Under the pieces are notes generated by a model. The model searched no databases. It saw nothing but the letters and a program-made list of their open reading frames with translations, and was not told the DNA's origin. Shown here one piece after another: positions 1-11,802 of a DNA stretch of 64,000 bases. The position numbers were made by a program, and so were the translations under genes. This DNA is from Terriglobia bacterium (GTDB lineage Bacteria > Acidobacteriota > Terriglobia > Bryobacterales > Bryobacteraceae), in contig JAIQEX010000001.1 in NCBI GenBank assembly GCA_020073615.1, positions 1-64,000 of the forward strand, in the 5' to 3' direction. Every line of letters begins with the position of its first letter. Positions within the stretch are counted from its first letter, which is position 1.

Positions 1-157
1 GGTAGTAGAACGCGCCGGGAGGATCACGCTCCATCTCATCGTCCGCAGATGAGTTCCGGCCGGCTATTCCTCGATCGGGTTGCTCGCCAGCATTGCCCGT
101 CTCCGCTTCACCGGCACGCCCAGACTACCACGCACCTTCTGCCCACCCTGGCAAAAC

Positions 158-207
158 AGGACATTTCTACTTTGCAGAGAATAGGACATTTCTACTTTGC
201 GTTGACA
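158..207. repeat. IS21-type terminal direct repeats
   Basis: Two identical 18-bp copies (AGGACATTTCTACTTTGC) lie at 158-175 and 183-200, separated by 7 bp, and are followed by GTTGACA ending at 207. Read on the minus strand, the block starts TGT and then carries the repeats, which is the layout of IS21-family ends (TGT terminus followed by internal transposase-binding repeats). Two copies of a 12-bp unit follow at 209-232. No intact istA/istB lies inside the window next to it, so it may be a remnant end or the edge of an element extending left of position 1. The family assignment is from memory of IS21 ends. Confidence 0.55.
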
Positions 208-249
208 GTCTTCCGTCTTGTCTTCCGTCTTGTCTCTGTCGCGGCAGCG

Positions 250-357
250 CGCTCCCCGCACGTAATCCTTCACCCCGGTGTAGCCGCCACCGAATCCATG
301 CTCTGCCTTAATTAAGCCGATCCCAGACGCCCTGGCGGTGTGTCGCTGCTTCCGCAG
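250..357 (-). pseudogene. IstA (IS21 transposase) internal fragment
   Basis: The minus-strand translation here reads KQRHTA, then EHGFGGGYTGVKDYVR, which closely resembles the segment of IstA just before its integrase core (HGFTGGYTxVKxYVR in family members). There is no start, no catalytic DDE core and no istB nearby, so this is a fragment of about 36 codons. It lies outside the terminus marked by the repeats at 158-207, which suggests nested or rearranged IS21 debris. The stretch 1-157 shows no recognisable gene. Confidence 0.5.
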
Positions 358-368
358 ACACCGCGTCC

Positions 369-1076
369 TCACCAGCCCATCTGACCCATCCGCTCGAGGA
401 TCAGCGCGCTGTACTCGTTCATGCGCGCCGGCCGGCGCCGCAGCGGGGCCGGGAGAATGGCTGCGAGCCGGGCGGCCTGCTCCCGGCCGACGCTCCGAGC
501 CACCGTCGCGTAATGGTAGCGCGCTGCCGCTTCCGCCCCGTAAATGCCCGGTCCCCACTCGACCACGTTCAGATACAGTTCGAGGATGCGCCGCTTGCCC
601 AGGGCGAGCTCGGCCACGGGAACCAGCGTGGCCTCCACGCCCTTGCGCAGGAAGGAGCGGCCGGTACCAAAGAACAAGTTTTTCACCAATTGCTGCGTAA
701 TCGTGGAGCCGCCGCGGCCGTGGCCTTCCTCCCAGTTGTGCTCCGCCGCGGTCCGCAGCTCGTGCCAGTCAAAACCGTGGTGCTGGTAGAAGCGTGCGTC
801 CTCGGCGGCGATCACCGCGTGCTGGAGGTCGGGCGCAATGCGATCGAGCGCGACAAATGTGTAGTGCTTGCGATACGGCTTCTTGTGCATCCAGGCTTGC
901 ACCCGGCGCTCGATGTGCACGGCGGTGAACGGCGGATCAATCCAGCGAAGGGCCAGCAGGCTCAGCGCGAGCAGCGACCAGCCGGCCAGCACGGCGGCCA
1001 GGCACCAGCGGAGCACACGCCGGACCAGTCCTTTGCTTGCCGGCTTCCCGGCGCGAGACCGTTTCGCGGGCGTCAC
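369..1076 (-). CDS. mtgA: Monofunctional biosynthetic peptidoglycan transglycosylase
   Basis: This 235-residue GT51 enzyme polymerises lipid II into glycan strands at the inner membrane. One membrane anchor spans about residues 21-43. The GT51 motifs are present in order: AAEDARFYQHHGFD with the catalytic Glu at about 92, GGSTITQQLVKNLFF at 122-136, and KRRILELYLNVVEWG with the second key Glu at about 173. There is no transpeptidase domain, and the length matches MtgA (220-245). It is a single gene, divergent from the DUF2911 gene at 1128; 50 bp separate the two starts. The ATG start keeps a lysine/arginine-rich cytosolic tail before the anchor. Assignment is firm. Confidence 0.93.
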   Translation of the reverse strand: MTPAKRSRAGKPASKGLVRRVLRWCLAAVLAGWSLLALSLLALRWIDPPFTAVHIERRVQAWMHKKPYRKHYTFVALDRIAPDLQHAVIAAEDARFYQHHGFDWHELRTAAEHNWEEGHGRGGSTITQQLVKNLFFGTGRSFLRKGVEATLVPVAELALGKRRILELYLNVVEWGPGIYGAEAAARYHYATVARSVGREQAARLAAILPAPLRRRPARMNEYSALILERMGQMGW

Positions 1077-1127
1077 ATTCCAGGATAAGCCGCCTCACCT
1101 TTTCCCTCCGGCCCCGTCCAGTCCTCC

Positions 1128-2258
1128 ATGCTTCGTCTCGCTGCGACTATCGTCCTGGCTGTACCCGCCTTCGCCCAATTTGTCCCCGGGCTCGCCATGC
1201 CGCCAAGCGGCAACAATCAAAAATCGTCCGTGACCCAGCACATCGGGCCGGTACGCGTCACCATCGACTATTCCAGCCCCGCCGTCCATGGACCCGACGG
1301 CAAGGACCGGCGCGGCCAGATCTGGGGCAAGCTCGTCCCTTACGGCCTCACCGACCTCGGGTTCGGCAACGGCAAGCCCGCGCCCTGGCGCGCCGGGGCC
1401 AATGAGAACACGGTGTTCGAGGTATCGGACACCGTCTCCATCGAAGGCAAGCCGCTCGCCGCCGGACGTTACGGCCTGCACATGATCGCCGGCCCCGAGG
1501 AGTGGCAGTTGGTCTTTTCCAAGGACTCCAACGCCTGGGGCAGCTTCTACTACGACCCGGCCGACGATGCCTTGCGTGTCGCCGTCAAGCCGCACAAGCA
1601 CGAGTACCGCGAATGGCTGACCTACGAGTTCACTTCCCGCCGCCCCGCCGAGTCGGTGGCGGAACTGCAATGGGAGGAGCTCGCCGTTCCGTGGACCATC
1701 AAAGTGGAAAACATCAACGACCTTTACATCTCGAAGCTGAAGGAGAACCTGACCAACGTGCAGGGCTTCGGCTGGCGCGGTTGGGTGGCCGCTTCGCAGT
1801 TCTGCGTCGCCCAGAACACGCATCTCGAACAGGCGCTGGAATGGGCCGAGATCGCCGTGAGCAAGCAATTCATCGGCGAGGCGAATTTTGCAACGCTGAG
1901 CAATAAGGCGCAGGTGCTGGAGAAACTCGGCCGCAAGGACGAGGCGGCCGCGGCGATGCAAGCCGCCGTCCACCACCGTTCCGCCACCCCCTTCGACCTG
2001 CACCAGTACGGCCGCCGTCTGCTGGCGGAGAAGAAAAATCAGGAAGCGATGGAGATTTTCAAATTAAGCTTCGAGCGCAATGGCGACATCTGGCCGGTGC
2101 ACGTGGGCCTAGCCCGCGGGTATGCCGCCAACGGCGATCCCAAGCAGGCGCTCGAGCATGCGCGCAAAGCGCTGACCCAGGCGCCCGACGAGCTCAACCG
2201 CAAGGGCCTGGAAGCCATGGTCGCAGCGCTCGAGGGGGGACAACCCATCGCGCAATAG
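1128..2258 (+). CDS. DUF2911 protein with C-terminal TPR region
   Basis: This is a secreted 376-residue protein. A short signal peptide (cleavage after about residue 16, AFA|QF) is followed by a DUF2911 domain at about 35-190 with the usual RGQIWGKLVPYG, WRAGANENT and SFYYDP segments. The remainder (about 210-365) is alpha-helical with TPR-like repeats (ALEWAEIAV, LEKLGRKDEAAAAMQ, ALEHARKAL). DUF2911 proteins are common in Acidobacteriota and Bacteroidota, and their biochemical role is not known. The periplasmic location follows from the signal peptide. No operon partner is obvious; the next gene starts 84 bp later with its own leader. Confidence 0.85.
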   Translation: MLRLAATIVLAVPAFAQFVPGLAMPPSGNNQKSSVTQHIGPVRVTIDYSSPAVHGPDGKDRRGQIWGKLVPYGLTDLGFGNGKPAPWRAGANENTVFEVSDTVSIEGKPLAAGRYGLHMIAGPEEWQLVFSKDSNAWGSFYYDPADDALRVAVKPHKHEYREWLTYEFTSRRPAESVAELQWEELAVPWTIKVENINDLYISKLKENLTNVQGFGWRGWVAASQFCVAQNTHLEQALEWAEIAVSKQFIGEANFATLSNKAQVLEKLGRKDEAAAAMQAAVHHRSATPFDLHQYGRRLLAEKKNQEAMEIFKLSFERNGDIWPVHVGLARGYAANGDPKQALEHARKALTQAPDELNRKGLEAMVAALEGGQPIAQ

Positions 2259-2342
2259 CGCCGTGAGAACGGTTCGGTTTATTACAACGCCGCGCCGGCG
2301 AAAAATGTGATACCAACGCAAAAGCGATACACTCTGTGAGAG

Positions 2343-3239
2343 ATGGAAGACCAGAAGAACCAACATAAGAACGATACCTCGCCCGACGATATCGCACGGC
2401 GCGACTTTATGGCTCTCTCCGTGGGCGCGGGCCTTGCCGCGGCGTCGGGGTCGGCCGCGGCTGCAGGCCTGGCCGTCGTCGAAACCGACATCGAAATCAA
2501 GACCCCCGACGGCACGTGCGACGCCGCCTTCATCCACCCGAAGAGCGGTTCTCACGCGGGCGTGCTGCTCTGGCCCGACGTATTCGGCTTGCGGCCCTCC
2601 ATGCGCGAAATGGCCAAGCGTCTTGCCGCCGAGGGGTATTCCGTGGTGGTGCCCAATCCCTTTTACCGCGTGTCGAAAGCTCCTTTCACCGATGCCTCCC
2701 ACTTCAACTTCCAGGATCCGGCCGACCGGGCGAAGCTCGGCCCGTTGACGGCGTCGCTGAACGCGCCCGGCAACCCCGAGAAGGATGCGGCCGCGTACGT
2801 GGCCTTCCTCGACGCGCAAAAAGAGGTGAACAAGGCGAAGAAGATCGGCACCCAGGGTTACTGCATGGGCGGACCGCTGGTGGTGAGGACCGCCGCGGCC
2901 GTGCCCGGCCGCATCGGCGCCGGGGCATCGTTCCACGGCGGCGGCCTGGTCACCGACAAGCCCGACAGCCCGCATCTGCTCGCGCCGAAGATCAAGGCGC
3001 ACATGTATTTCGGCATCGCATCGAATGACGACGCGCGCCAGCCGGACCAGAAGGACAAGCTGAAAGAAGCGTTCGCCGCCGCGCACGTTCCCGCGGAGAT
3101 CGAAGTCTATCCGGGAGCGCTGCACGGCTGGTGCGTGCCGGACATGCCCCTCCAGGACGGCAAGCCGATCTACAACAAGCCGGACGCCGAGCGCGCCTGG
3201 GCTAAACTCGTGGCGTTGTACAAGGCCGCGCTGGCGTGA
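2343..3239 (+). CDS. Tat-exported dienelactone hydrolase family protein
   Basis: This is an alpha/beta-hydrolase of 298 residues. It has a twin-arginine signal (ARRDFMALSVGAG, residues 18-30) followed by an Ala-rich hydrophobic stretch, so it is probably exported folded. The nucleophile is the Cys in GYCMGG (about C174), as in carboxymethylenebutenolidase-type enzymes, with the likely acid in SNDDA (about 228-231) and the His in ALHGWCVPD (H261). The triad is therefore Cys-Asp-His. The substrate is unknown; an ester or lactone is likely. Its stop overlaps the GTG start of the next gene (GTGA), indicating translational coupling. Confidence 0.85.
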   Translation: MEDQKNQHKNDTSPDDIARRDFMALSVGAGLAAASGSAAAAGLAVVETDIEIKTPDGTCDAAFIHPKSGSHAGVLLWPDVFGLRPSMREMAKRLAAEGYSVVVPNPFYRVSKAPFTDASHFNFQDPADRAKLGPLTASLNAPGNPEKDAAAYVAFLDAQKEVNKAKKIGTQGYCMGGPLVVRTAAAVPGRIGAGASFHGGGLVTDKPDSPHLLAPKIKAHMYFGIASNDDARQPDQKDKLKEAFAAAHVPAEIEVYPGALHGWCVPDMPLQDGKPIYNKPDAERAWAKLVALYKAALA

Positions 3240-4501
3240 ATTTCAGGGCGGCTCGGCACGGCGTGCTGGTGGCGGCGCTGTTGGCGCTGCCTTCCTCCGG
3301 CCGGGTGCCCGCGGGAAAGCCCGAGGACGCGGGCATGTCGGCAGAGCGCTTGCAGCGAATTCACGGGGCGGTTGCGCGGCATATCGATGCGGGGGAAATC
3401 GCCGGCGCTGTGACGCTGGTGGCGCGGCACGGCAAGATCGTCCATTTCCAGGCGCACGGTCTCATGGATCTGGAAGCGAAGCGGCCCATGACGCCGGACG
3501 CCATCTTCCGCATCGCGTCGATGACCAAGCCCATTACCGGTGTGGCGGTCATGATGATGGTCGAGGAAGGGAAGATCCGCCTGAGCGATCCGGCGTCGAG
3601 ATTCATTCCCGAGTTCAAAGACACCAGGGTTGCCGCCGCCCGCGATTCGATCACCCCTCGCCCGCAGCCTAGCGCAGCGGAGAGCCGGATTACTATCTGG
3701 CGCCGGCCTGGCGCGAGGTCACGATCCGCGATCTGCTGACGCACACCTCGGGCCTCGTCAGCGGCGGCCCAGGAGCGCGAGATGCGGCCAAGTTGGCTCC
3801 CAAGACGCCCGCCGACACCCTGGCCAGCTACGTCCCGAAATTGGCCTCCGTTCCGCTCGACTTCCAGCCAGGCACCGAGTGGGCATACAGCGGACAGGCG
3901 GGTCCCGACGTGCTTGGGCGGATCGTGGAGATCGTCTCCGGCCAGCCCTACGACGAGTTCCTGCGCCAACGCATTTTCGAGCCGCTGCGCATGAAAGATA
4001 CGTTCTTCTATGCGCCCGACGACCGCCAGGCGCGGCTGGTGACCTTGTATGAGAAAAGCCCGCAGGGTTTGCGGAAAAGCGAAAACCAGGATGGCTTTTC
4101 CAGCCGGACGTTTTTCGCCGCCGGGGCAGGGCTGGTGTCCACCGCCGAAGACTATCTGCAGTTCGCGCAGATGCTGCTGAACGGCGGCAAGCTGAACGGC
4201 CATGTGCTGCTGAGCCCGAAGACCGTGCAACTGATGGCTTCCAATGGGCGGCATGTTCAACGGAAAGCTCGGGCGGCCCGCGCACGGCATGGGCTACGGG
4301 TTCCTGGTGGGCGTGGTCGAGGACTCGGTGGCCTCGGGACTGCGCGTTTCCACGGGCAGCTTCGGCTGGGATGGTGCGTTCGGTACCCAGGCGTGGATCG
4401 ATCCCGCCGAAAAGATGGTCTCCATCATCATGATCCAGACGCAGGTGCAACCCGTGCAGCGCGATTTCGAAAACGCCGTGATGCAGGCGATTATCGAGTA
4501 G
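3236..4501 (+). pseudogene. Serine beta-lactamase-like hydrolase, two frameshifts
   Basis: A class-C beta-lactamase/esterase-fold serine hydrolase is recovered only by changing frame twice. The first piece (from GTG 3236) carries the SxxK catalytic motif (SMTKP). After a switch at the GAGAG run near 3680-3684, the second piece reads PDYYLAPAWREVTIRDLLTHTSGL and later GTEWAYSGQAGPDVLG. A second switch at the GGG run near 4241-4245 restores the last 85 codons (GGMFNGKLG to the stop at 4501). Undoing a 2-bp and a 1-bp insertion would give one ORF of about 420 codons. All motifs survive, so decay is recent or these are sequencing errors. It overlaps the stop of the convergent gene at 4491 by 11 bp. 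Confidence 0.8.
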
Positions 4502-7196
4502 CCGCGCGCAGCACAAAGTAAGGCTGATTGGCCAGATTCGGCGCGAATCCCGGATACAACCACGCCTTTTCCGGCCCTTCCCGAAACTCGAAGTAGTACT
4601 GCAACGGATACGGCGAATCGGTATAGGCGGCCGGTATGCTCGACCGGTATACGTTGTTCCGAGCTTCCATCGCGACGCTTTGAAAGCGCTCCGCCTGGTT
4701 CACGTGCCGGTAAAACAGGCGCGCCGACGCCAGAATGCGCCCCTGCTCGACGACGATTTCCAGCGCTACCGCCTGCTGCGGAAGGAATCCCGCGGGCGGA
4801 TGGTGATGGCACGCGGGCGGAGCGCGCCGCGGCCGCCGCAGCACCTCTTCGATGGCCGCGTCCACGCGCGGGTCCGCTACTGTTCCGGCCGCGGCCGCGC
4901 GCTGCTCCATGCGGGCGATATCCTGGTCCATCGCCGGGAGGCGGTCCAGCCAGTGGCCGCGCGCCGACGCTTTGTTGCTCGCCGCCAGATCGGCCACGTA
5001 CACTCCCCTGGCTCGTTCGGCGACCTGTGCCCATGCCGCCCGCGCGGCGCGGTAGGCGCGCAGCGCTTCTTCGAGCGCGCGACGGTTGCCGGTACGTTCG
5101 TGAATCGCGTACAGCACGCCGCTGCGAAACTTGGCGGCGAAGAAGCGGCCCAGCCCCGCCTGCAGACTCACGTCGATCGCCAGCCGGCGAAGCGCCACGG
5201 GCTCCGGTTTTCCCGCATGCCGCAGGCCCTTCTCCGCGTCGTCCGCGAAATCCTCCAGCCACTGCGCAACTTCAACCGGCGAATACCTGGCGCTGCGCTC
5301 CCCCTTCAGCAGCTCCTCGGCGAACTCGCTCATGCGGGAAAACAGTTGCGGGTCGAGCGGGCTGACATTCTGAAAGGTCTTCGGCGAGGGCGTATCGCCG
5401 TACGGATTGCCCGGCGCTTCGCCCGTCATGGGCTGGTTCCAGTAAATCTCCGGCCAGTAGGCGTCGCACGCCGCCGAGGGCAGATGCGCGGTGGTGACGA
5501 TGGGCAGGATGCGGCTGGCGCAGGCCAGCGCGGATGCCCAACCGCGGGCCGCGGCGCCGCCGCCAAACTGCCGATGCCAAACTTCGGCGCCGGTTTCCGG
5601 GTGGTACATCAGGCGGCCCCAGACGCGGTACCAATAGGTGTACTTCTCCCAATCCCAGCGTGGCTCCAGGCCGGCATCGGCATAGCCTGTGCGGCTGCCG
5701 CCGGACGCGCCCGTCCCGCGGCGGCCGCGGCAGGTCAGCGGCTCCATCAGGTCGGCGCCCGCCGAGCCGCAGAATTGAAACATCCGCGAGTAGGCCGCCG
5801 CGGCGTCAGGGTCCCCCCACAGCAGGAGCCGCTGGGTTCCCGAGAAGACGCGGTGCCGGACGGTGTACTTCCGGTCGTCGCGCAGCAGATCGGCATATCC
5901 GTAGCGCGTGAAGATGCGGGCGCCCTCGCTGAGGGTCATCAGGCCGCCGCCGGTGCGGCCCGCCACGGGCATTTCCAGCTCGCGAATGGCCGCCTGGTGA
6001 TACGGCATGCCGAGGTGTTCCGCCCAATATTTCGGCGAGATGTTCACCGGCACTCCCGTGGCCAGCGCGCGGCCGATCATGGTGGCGTCGATGCCCTTGG
6101 CATGCAGGTCGAGCTCGACTTTGCGACCGCAGCGCGCCACCCCGTCGAACACTGTGCTCCAGAAGTCGTAGCTGCCTTCGGCCACGCCGCTCTCGCCGTG
6201 AATGCGCAGCGCCACCGCGGAGATGGCGGGACAGGCCTGCAACACCGCCGTCAGGGCATCGCGGCAGTAGGGAGCGTGGGTATCGGCGGTGAGCCCCTCG
6301 ATGGTGTTCTGGGCGCGCGGGCTGGTGGGCCAACGGTATCCATGCGTCCAGATCCCCAACTGGAACTCCATGCCGCGCGCGACGGTCTGTTCGGCGATGA
6401 ACCGCAGCGTCTCCAGGTTGCGGTCGCGCTCGGCGTCCGGAAGATGCGCCGCGCGCACGCTGTACCCCGGCACGGAGAGGAGAAACGGATAGAGGAACAG
6501 GAAATAGGAGTCCGCGACCTGCCGCAAGTCGTCGTAGCCGAACCCGAAGGCCAGGTGGAGCCGGTTGAAGCGGTGCCCAGCCAGCATGGTCAGGTAGCGC
6601 GGCCACATGGCGCGGTCGTAGAACCAGGGCTTGTCGAGCGCTTCGCTGGTGAACTGGCGCATCACGCTGCGCACCCTATTGGCGGGGCGTTCCATGATCG
6701 GCCGGCCAGTTTGGAGGGCGGCGTCCGGCCCCGGCCGGAGGCGCACCCGGTCGGCCAATTCGAGCAGCGCGTATACCAACCCACGCGCATCGGCGCCCGA
6801 CGCCAGAAGCGCCGTGCCGTCCGCCGTTCTGGTGGGCAGCAGAGCGAGGCTCTCCGGCGTGTCCGGCAGGGAGATGCCCGCCCTTGCGAGCGCCGCCGCG
6901 GCCATCGGCGTGGTGCGGCCCGACGCGATGATCGAGAATTCGCGTGGACCCGCCTGCTGGGGCCGCTCGCGCCGGCGGACCGTCACGCCCGCGTCCTCCA
7001 GGGCTTGCTGCAACTCCCCGGCGGCCCACTGAACGGGCGCGGCCGAGGCTATCGGATCCGACGAATCGAGAACCAGGAAAACCGTGCCGCCTTTGCGGAC
7101 TTGCCCCGAGGTGGGCGGACCGCAGGCAAGCGCGCCACCGGCCAGACCCGTCCGGCGCAGGAAGTCCCGCCTGTTTAGGGAAGCGCGATCGCTCAT
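4491..7196 (-). CDS. Tat-exported glycoside-hydrolase-like protein
   Basis: This 901-residue protein starts at MSDRASLNRRDF (7196); the longer open frame upstream of it looks spurious. A twin-arginine signal (RRDFLRRTGLAGGALACG) predicts export, possibly as a lipoprotein because of the Cys after ALA. The N-terminal part (about 35-150) resembles the beta-hexosaminidase-like domain that precedes GH20, GH67 and GH115 barrels. The middle (about 190-480) has barrel-like segments such as MLAGHRFNRLHLAFGFGYD, LGIWTHGYRWP, ALRIHGESGVAEG and DLHAKGID. The C-terminal half is helical. No family can be named securely, and an alpha-glucuronidase-like or hexosaminidase-like role is inference. The gene stands alone and is convergent with the gene before it. 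Confidence 0.7.
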   Translation of the reverse strand: MSDRASLNRRDFLRRTGLAGGALACGPPTSGQVRKGGTVFLVLDSSDPIASAAPVQWAAGELQQALEDAGVTVRRRERPQQAGPREFSIIASGRTTPMAAAALARAGISLPDTPESLALLPTRTADGTALLASGADARGLVYALLELADRVRLRPGPDAALQTGRPIMERPANRVRSVMRQFTSEALDKPWFYDRAMWPRYLTMLAGHRFNRLHLAFGFGYDDLRQVADSYFLFLYPFLLSVPGYSVRAAHLPDAERDRNLETLRFIAEQTVARGMEFQLGIWTHGYRWPTSPRAQNTIEGLTADTHAPYCRDALTAVLQACPAISAVALRIHGESGVAEGSYDFWSTVFDGVARCGRKVELDLHAKGIDATMIGRALATGVPVNISPKYWAEHLGMPYHQAAIRELEMPVAGRTGGGLMTLSEGARIFTRYGYADLLRDDRKYTVRHRVFSGTQRLLLWGDPDAAAAYSRMFQFCGSAGADLMEPLTCRGRRGTGASGGSRTGYADAGLEPRWDWEKYTYWYRVWGRLMYHPETGAEVWHRQFGGGAAARGWASALACASRILPIVTTAHLPSAACDAYWPEIYWNQPMTGEAPGNPYGDTPSPKTFQNVSPLDPQLFSRMSEFAEELLKGERSARYSPVEVAQWLEDFADDAEKGLRHAGKPEPVALRRLAIDVSLQAGLGRFFAAKFRSGVLYAIHERTGNRRALEEALRAYRAARAAWAQVAERARGVYVADLAASNKASARGHWLDRLPAMDQDIARMEQRAAAAGTVADPRVDAAIEEVLRRPRRAPPACHHHPPAGFLPQQAVALEIVVEQGRILASARLFYRHVNQAERFQSVAMEARNNVYRSSIPAAYTDSPYPLQYYFEFREGPEKAWLYPGFAPNLANQPYFVLRAATR

Positions 7197-7280
7197 GGTG
7201 ACACGACCCCCTGTGTCGTTCCGCGATCGGCGGCGAGTAACCAAATGGCCCCGCGGCAGCCTAACGGTAAGGAGGCAATC

Positions 7281-7898
7281 ATGCCCGAGACCCGCCGCGG
7301 TCTGCACCCGTTCGACACCTGCTCCAGGATCTCCGCCACACCATCCGTACGCTACGCCGCGACACCAGCTTCGCCGCCTTCGCAATCCTGATCATCGGGC
7401 TCGGCATGGGCGCCAGTTGTACCGTGTTCAGCGTCCTCAACGTGCTGCTTCTCCACCCGCCGCCCTTCCCGGAGCCGGAGCGGCTGGTGTGGCTGGCCAA
7501 TGCACGATACCAGCGGCTGCTGAGCCACGGCCTCTGGGAGCGCCGCTTCGCCTCCGACCCCGCCATCGCCGGCCGCGCGCTGATCATCAACGACGAGCCC
7601 CACACGGTGGCCGGCGTGCTGCCGGCGACCTTCGATTTTGCCTCGGTCTTCGCGCCCGGCAGCCACTTCGATCTCTTCTTCCCCTTGCCGCTCACGGCCG
7701 AAACCAACCGCTGGGGCAACACCCTGGCCATTATAGGCCGGCTCAACCCCGGTGTCGCTATAGGGGCCGCCCAGGCGAGACCACCGTGCGGGCGGCGCAA
7801 ACCACCGCCGCACATCCGGAGCGCAACACCTCCGAAGGAACCTGAGCCCGCTCGGCGAGCACGTCAGCGGGCGCATCCGCCTCGCCCTGGTCGTGCAC
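7281..7898 (+). pseudogene. ADOP/MacB-type permease remnant
   Basis: A good ribosome site (AAGGAGG at 7269-7275) and an ATG at 7281 open a frame that breaks after about 35 codons. The next frame then gives LLQDLRHTIRTLRR and ILIIGLGMGASCTVFSVLN, the first membrane segment typical of acidobacterial duplicated orphan permeases, then PEPERLVWLAN. An internal deletion joins this to LWERRFASDPAIAGRALIIND and the rest of the periplasmic domain. Two further frame changes lead to SPLGEHVSGRIRLALVV, where the family continues into membrane segment 2, and the similarity stops at about 7898. At least three frameshifts and one deletion make it a pseudogene. Intact ADOPs are about 800-890 residues. Confidence 0.7.
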
Positions 7899-8081
7899 GT
7901 AGTCCAGCCGTAGCGGGTGTGCCACGGGATACACACCGTGTTGCCGGGCCCGCTCCACCGCCGCCTGCCACAGCGGCTCCGGTAGTTTCGTCCGTCGCGG
8001 CTGGCTGCTGCGAAACTGATCCAGCGGGTGTTGCAAATGGAGGATGGGCTCGGGAATAGACAATGTGCTCTTGTGGTTCAC
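7899..8081 (-). pseudogene. Small IS-associated protein, N-terminal fragment
   Basis: The minus frame from 8081 reads MNHKSTLSIPEP, then HPLDQFRSSQPRRTKLPEPL and WQAAVERARQHGVYPVAHPLRLDY. This resembles the small accessory protein carried by some insertion sequences in Acidobacteriota and Planctomycetes (RRTRLPEPLWQxAVELARQHGVxxVAxxLRLDYMGLK). The resemblance ends at LDY, exactly where the ADOP similarity on the other strand ends, so position about 7898 is a junction. The fragment is about 60 codons. Function and family name are uncertain. Confidence 0.4.
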
Positions 8082-8232
8082 TTCAGCCGCCCCCTCGCGA
8101 CCGAATGTGAACTTAACAGGATGGGCTATCGGGCGTCACGCGCCCGGAAGCCGCGAGCTTTTCCTGCCGGAATCCTTCGGCAGGCCTCGGCCGTGGCCGA
8201 AGACGACAGGCGGACACTCGCTACGCCAAGCC

Positions 8233-8500
8233 ATGAAATGCGCGATCTACGCCCGTGTCTCGACCAAGAAGCAGGAAACCGCCAAGCAATTGACCGATCT
8301 CCGCGGCTATGCCAGCGCATGGAATGGGAGGCGGTCGAGTACATCGAGCAGGCCAGCTCGGTGAAGTATCGCCCGGAGTTCGAACGGTTGTTGGCCACGC
8401 CCGGCTGCGGAAGTTCGACGTCGTGCTGGTTTGGAACGTGGACCGTTTCGCTCGCTCCATGAAGCAGTTCGTGGATACACTCTACCTGCCCTTTTCGTCG
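8233..8500 (+). pseudogene. Serine recombinase (resolvase) N-terminal remnant
   Basis: ATG 8233 begins MKCAIYARVSTKKQETAKQL, the start of a serine recombinase catalytic domain with the nucleophile Ser in ARVS. The frame then shifts to QRMEWEAVEYIEQASSVKYR and PEFERLLATP, and shifts again to KFDVVLVWNVDRFARSMKQF, which holds the DRFARS motif of this family. Similarity is lost soon after VDTLY (about 8480). The C-terminal DNA-binding part is absent. It is a broken remnant of a mobile-element recombinase next to other debris. Nothing recognisable lies between 8510 and 8659. Confidence 0.7.
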
Positions 8501-8659
8501 TGGGACCTGATCGGCGCCGCGCGCGACGGTGTGGCGCGAACGGCAATTGCGACTGCCTTGGCTGCCGGTGCCCTGATGATGGCGCGCGTAGTCTGGGGAG
8601 CGAGATTGCTCAGCGGAGCTCCCCCGCGCTGATCGGTCACGCGATTCGCCAGCTTCCGC

Positions 8660-9928
<1,269 letters not shown>

Positions 9929-10039
9929 GGCCGAACCTCTTTCGGGACTACAGACTGGGCACAGACCGCATCATACTACTTTGCACGGCCGCCCGGCACG
10001 CCAGGCATCCCATCCGGGAATATTCGGGTCCGAAACGCA

Positions 10040-10069
10040 GATGGCGGGGCCCGGCCGGACCCCGCCATC
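10040..10069 (-). terminator. Hairpin downstream of gdhA
   Basis: A perfect 10-bp inverted repeat (GATGGCGGGG at 10040-10049 with its complement at 10060-10069, 10-nt loop) lies 29 bp past the stop of the glutamate dehydrogenase gene at 10098. The U-tract on the minus strand is poor, so it may end or stabilise the transcript rather than act as a textbook terminator. Confidence 0.5.
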
Positions 10070-10097
10070 AAGACTCTACAATACGCTGAACGGACCC

Positions 10098-11650
<1,553 letters not shown>

Positions 11651-11802
11651 TTTAGGGCATGAAACTCTCTTTACACAGCGCACTATATTCCCTATCACAC
11701 ACCACGTCAAGGGGGTGGTGTCAAGATTGCGCAAAATTCGCCGTGACGTTCTCCTGTATTCGTGTTTTCTTCGCCTCCGGGCAGATGGACGTACGCCAAG
11801 CT

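Noticed and set aside
209-232. Two 12-bp direct repeats taken as the start of a CRISPR array
   Set aside because: Only two contiguous copies with no spacers; this is a simple tandem repeat beside an IS end. No CRISPR array or cas gene was seen anywhere in the window.
4680-7178. 832-codon plus-strand frame over the Tat-exported protein
   Set aside because: The minus strand has a proper Tat signal and fold-like segments; the plus frame is Arg/Ala/Gly-rich without recognisable domains.
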